Source: Ornithinibacillus bavariensis
GTDB taxonomy: Bacteria; Bacillota; Bacilli; Bacillales; Amphibacillaceae
Length of the DNA stretch: 64,000 nt
Assembly (NCBI RefSeq): GCF_050433565.1
Contig: NZ_JBNPWZ010000007.1
Location: forward strand, 62,001 to 126,000
Direction: 5' to 3'
The position numbers were made by a program, and so were the translations under genes. Below, one piece after another: positions 63,576-64,000 of this stretch. Every line of letters begins with the position of its first letter. Within the stretch, counting starts at the first letter, position 1. Below the pieces are notes generated by a model. The model did not search any database. It was given only the letters and a program-made list of their open reading frames with translations, and was not told the origin of the DNA.

Positions 63576-64000
63576 ATGAACATCCCAATTAGCTCGTCAG
63601 AAGAATTGAGTATGAAAAGTGTCGCTCTTGATAACCAGACCATGCAATCATTACATATCACCCCACCAACAGAGCTCGTAGAAAAAGCACGCAAAGGGGA
63701 CCAAGATGCTTTTGGTGAGCTTGTGCGTCTTCACAGAGAAAAAGCACTCGGATGGGCACAATCGATTACAAAGGATACCTTTCTTGCAGAAGATATCGTT
63801 CAAGATGCATTAATCCGTGCCTTTCTGAAGCTAGGGACATTAATGGACACGAAGAAATTTCTTCCCTGGCTGAGACAAATTGTTCGTAATCAGGCTTACA
63901 TGAAAATGCGTCGTGGTGGACCTTACCGAAATGAGCAGCCATTTGCGTTATTTACACAATCGAATGAAGAGGGAACAATCCATGCTCAACGAGTTGATTG
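63576..64000 (+). CDS. ECF-type RNA polymerase sigma factor (3' end outside window)
   Basis: The first 141 codons of a sigma-70 family protein: after a 35-residue leader (MNIPISSSEELSMKS...), region 2 reads LVEKARKGDQDAFGELVRLH and AEDIVQDALIRAFLKL, then FLPWLRQIVRNQAYMKMRR. The leader is longer than in typical ECF proteins. ATG 63576 follows GAAGGGG. No anti-sigma gene is visible; the BtrH-like gene is upstream and cotranscription is probable. Confidence 0.88.
   Translation, partial: MNIPISSSEELSMKSVALDNQTMQSLHITPPTELVEKARKGDQDAFGELVRLHREKALGWAQSITKDTFLAEDIVQDALIRAFLKLGTLMDTKKFLPWLRQIVRNQAYMKMRRGGPYRNEQPFALFTQSNEEGTIHAQRVD

Overview
The window looks like chromosomal DNA of a low-GC, endospore-forming Firmicute of the family Bacillaceae, possibly near Oceanobacillus, Ornithinibacillus or Virgibacillus (inference from gene content and protein style; no search was run). 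Signs are AGGAGG-type ribosome sites, frequent TTG/GTG starts, the sporulation trio SpoVR, YhbH and PrkA, a SipW/TasA-type matrix locus, a GerPA/GerPF-like protein, a CIRCE element, a Zur box, and TPP and cobalamin riboswitches. No rRNA, tRNA, prophage or intact insertion sequence was seen.

Layout. 0-6.3 kb: ArsB-type efflux gene, a LysR regulator divergent from a MetX-like hydrolase, and an ArsR/SRPBCC/hydrolase operon. 6.3-16.4 kb: spoVR, a Zur-controlled zinc-binding lipoprotein, a compact type I toxin/antisense-RNA locus (9.09-9.47 kb), htpG with a CIRCE element, the yhbH-prkA pair and a YebC-family gene. 16.4-25 kb: CPBP protein, a 51-bp tandem repeat array, AlkD-like protein, SMR efflux, VOC and GNAT genes, a TetR-ABC operon with a clear operator, and LysE. 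24.4-29.4 kb: nitrilase and GNAT genes, then the TPP-riboswitch operon tenA-thiD-thiM-thiE. 29.6-39.8 kb: amino acid permease, tyrosine phosphatase, LysM amidase, FMN reductase, a cobalamin riboswitch followed only by a thioesterase gene, a structured inverted-repeat element, HD hydrolase, UDG-like protein, the NAD-salvage pair pncA-pncB, CtaG and a lipoprotein. 39.8-44.5 kb: DUF1646 transporter, MFS protein, GNAT and mqo. 45-49.5 kb: secreted M4 protease divergent from sipW-tasA, next to a TPR-containing HTH regulator. 50-64 kb: 14-TM MFS pump, HpaB-type oxygenase, two Gfo/Idh/MocA oxidoreductases, GerPA-like protein, aspartase, lrgB/lrgA with a LysR regulator, a DUF5068-like lipoprotein, and a BtrH-like protein followed by an ECF sigma factor cut by the window end.

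How the parts fit. PrkA, YhbH and SpoVR are a known co-conserved stress/sporulation set, here split over about 9 kb. The M4 protease, SipW, TasA-like fibre protein and TPR regulator form an exoprotein/biofilm neighbourhood; the divergent control region carries repeated GGGTTAT/GGGTTTTC motifs that may be operators. The toxin locus at 9.1-9.5 kb has convergent promoters, a hidden ribosome site and a two-way terminator, the architecture of TxpA/RatA-type systems. The cobalamin riboswitch without a recognisable B12 gene and the CIRCE site on htpG are the most unusual regulatory assignments.
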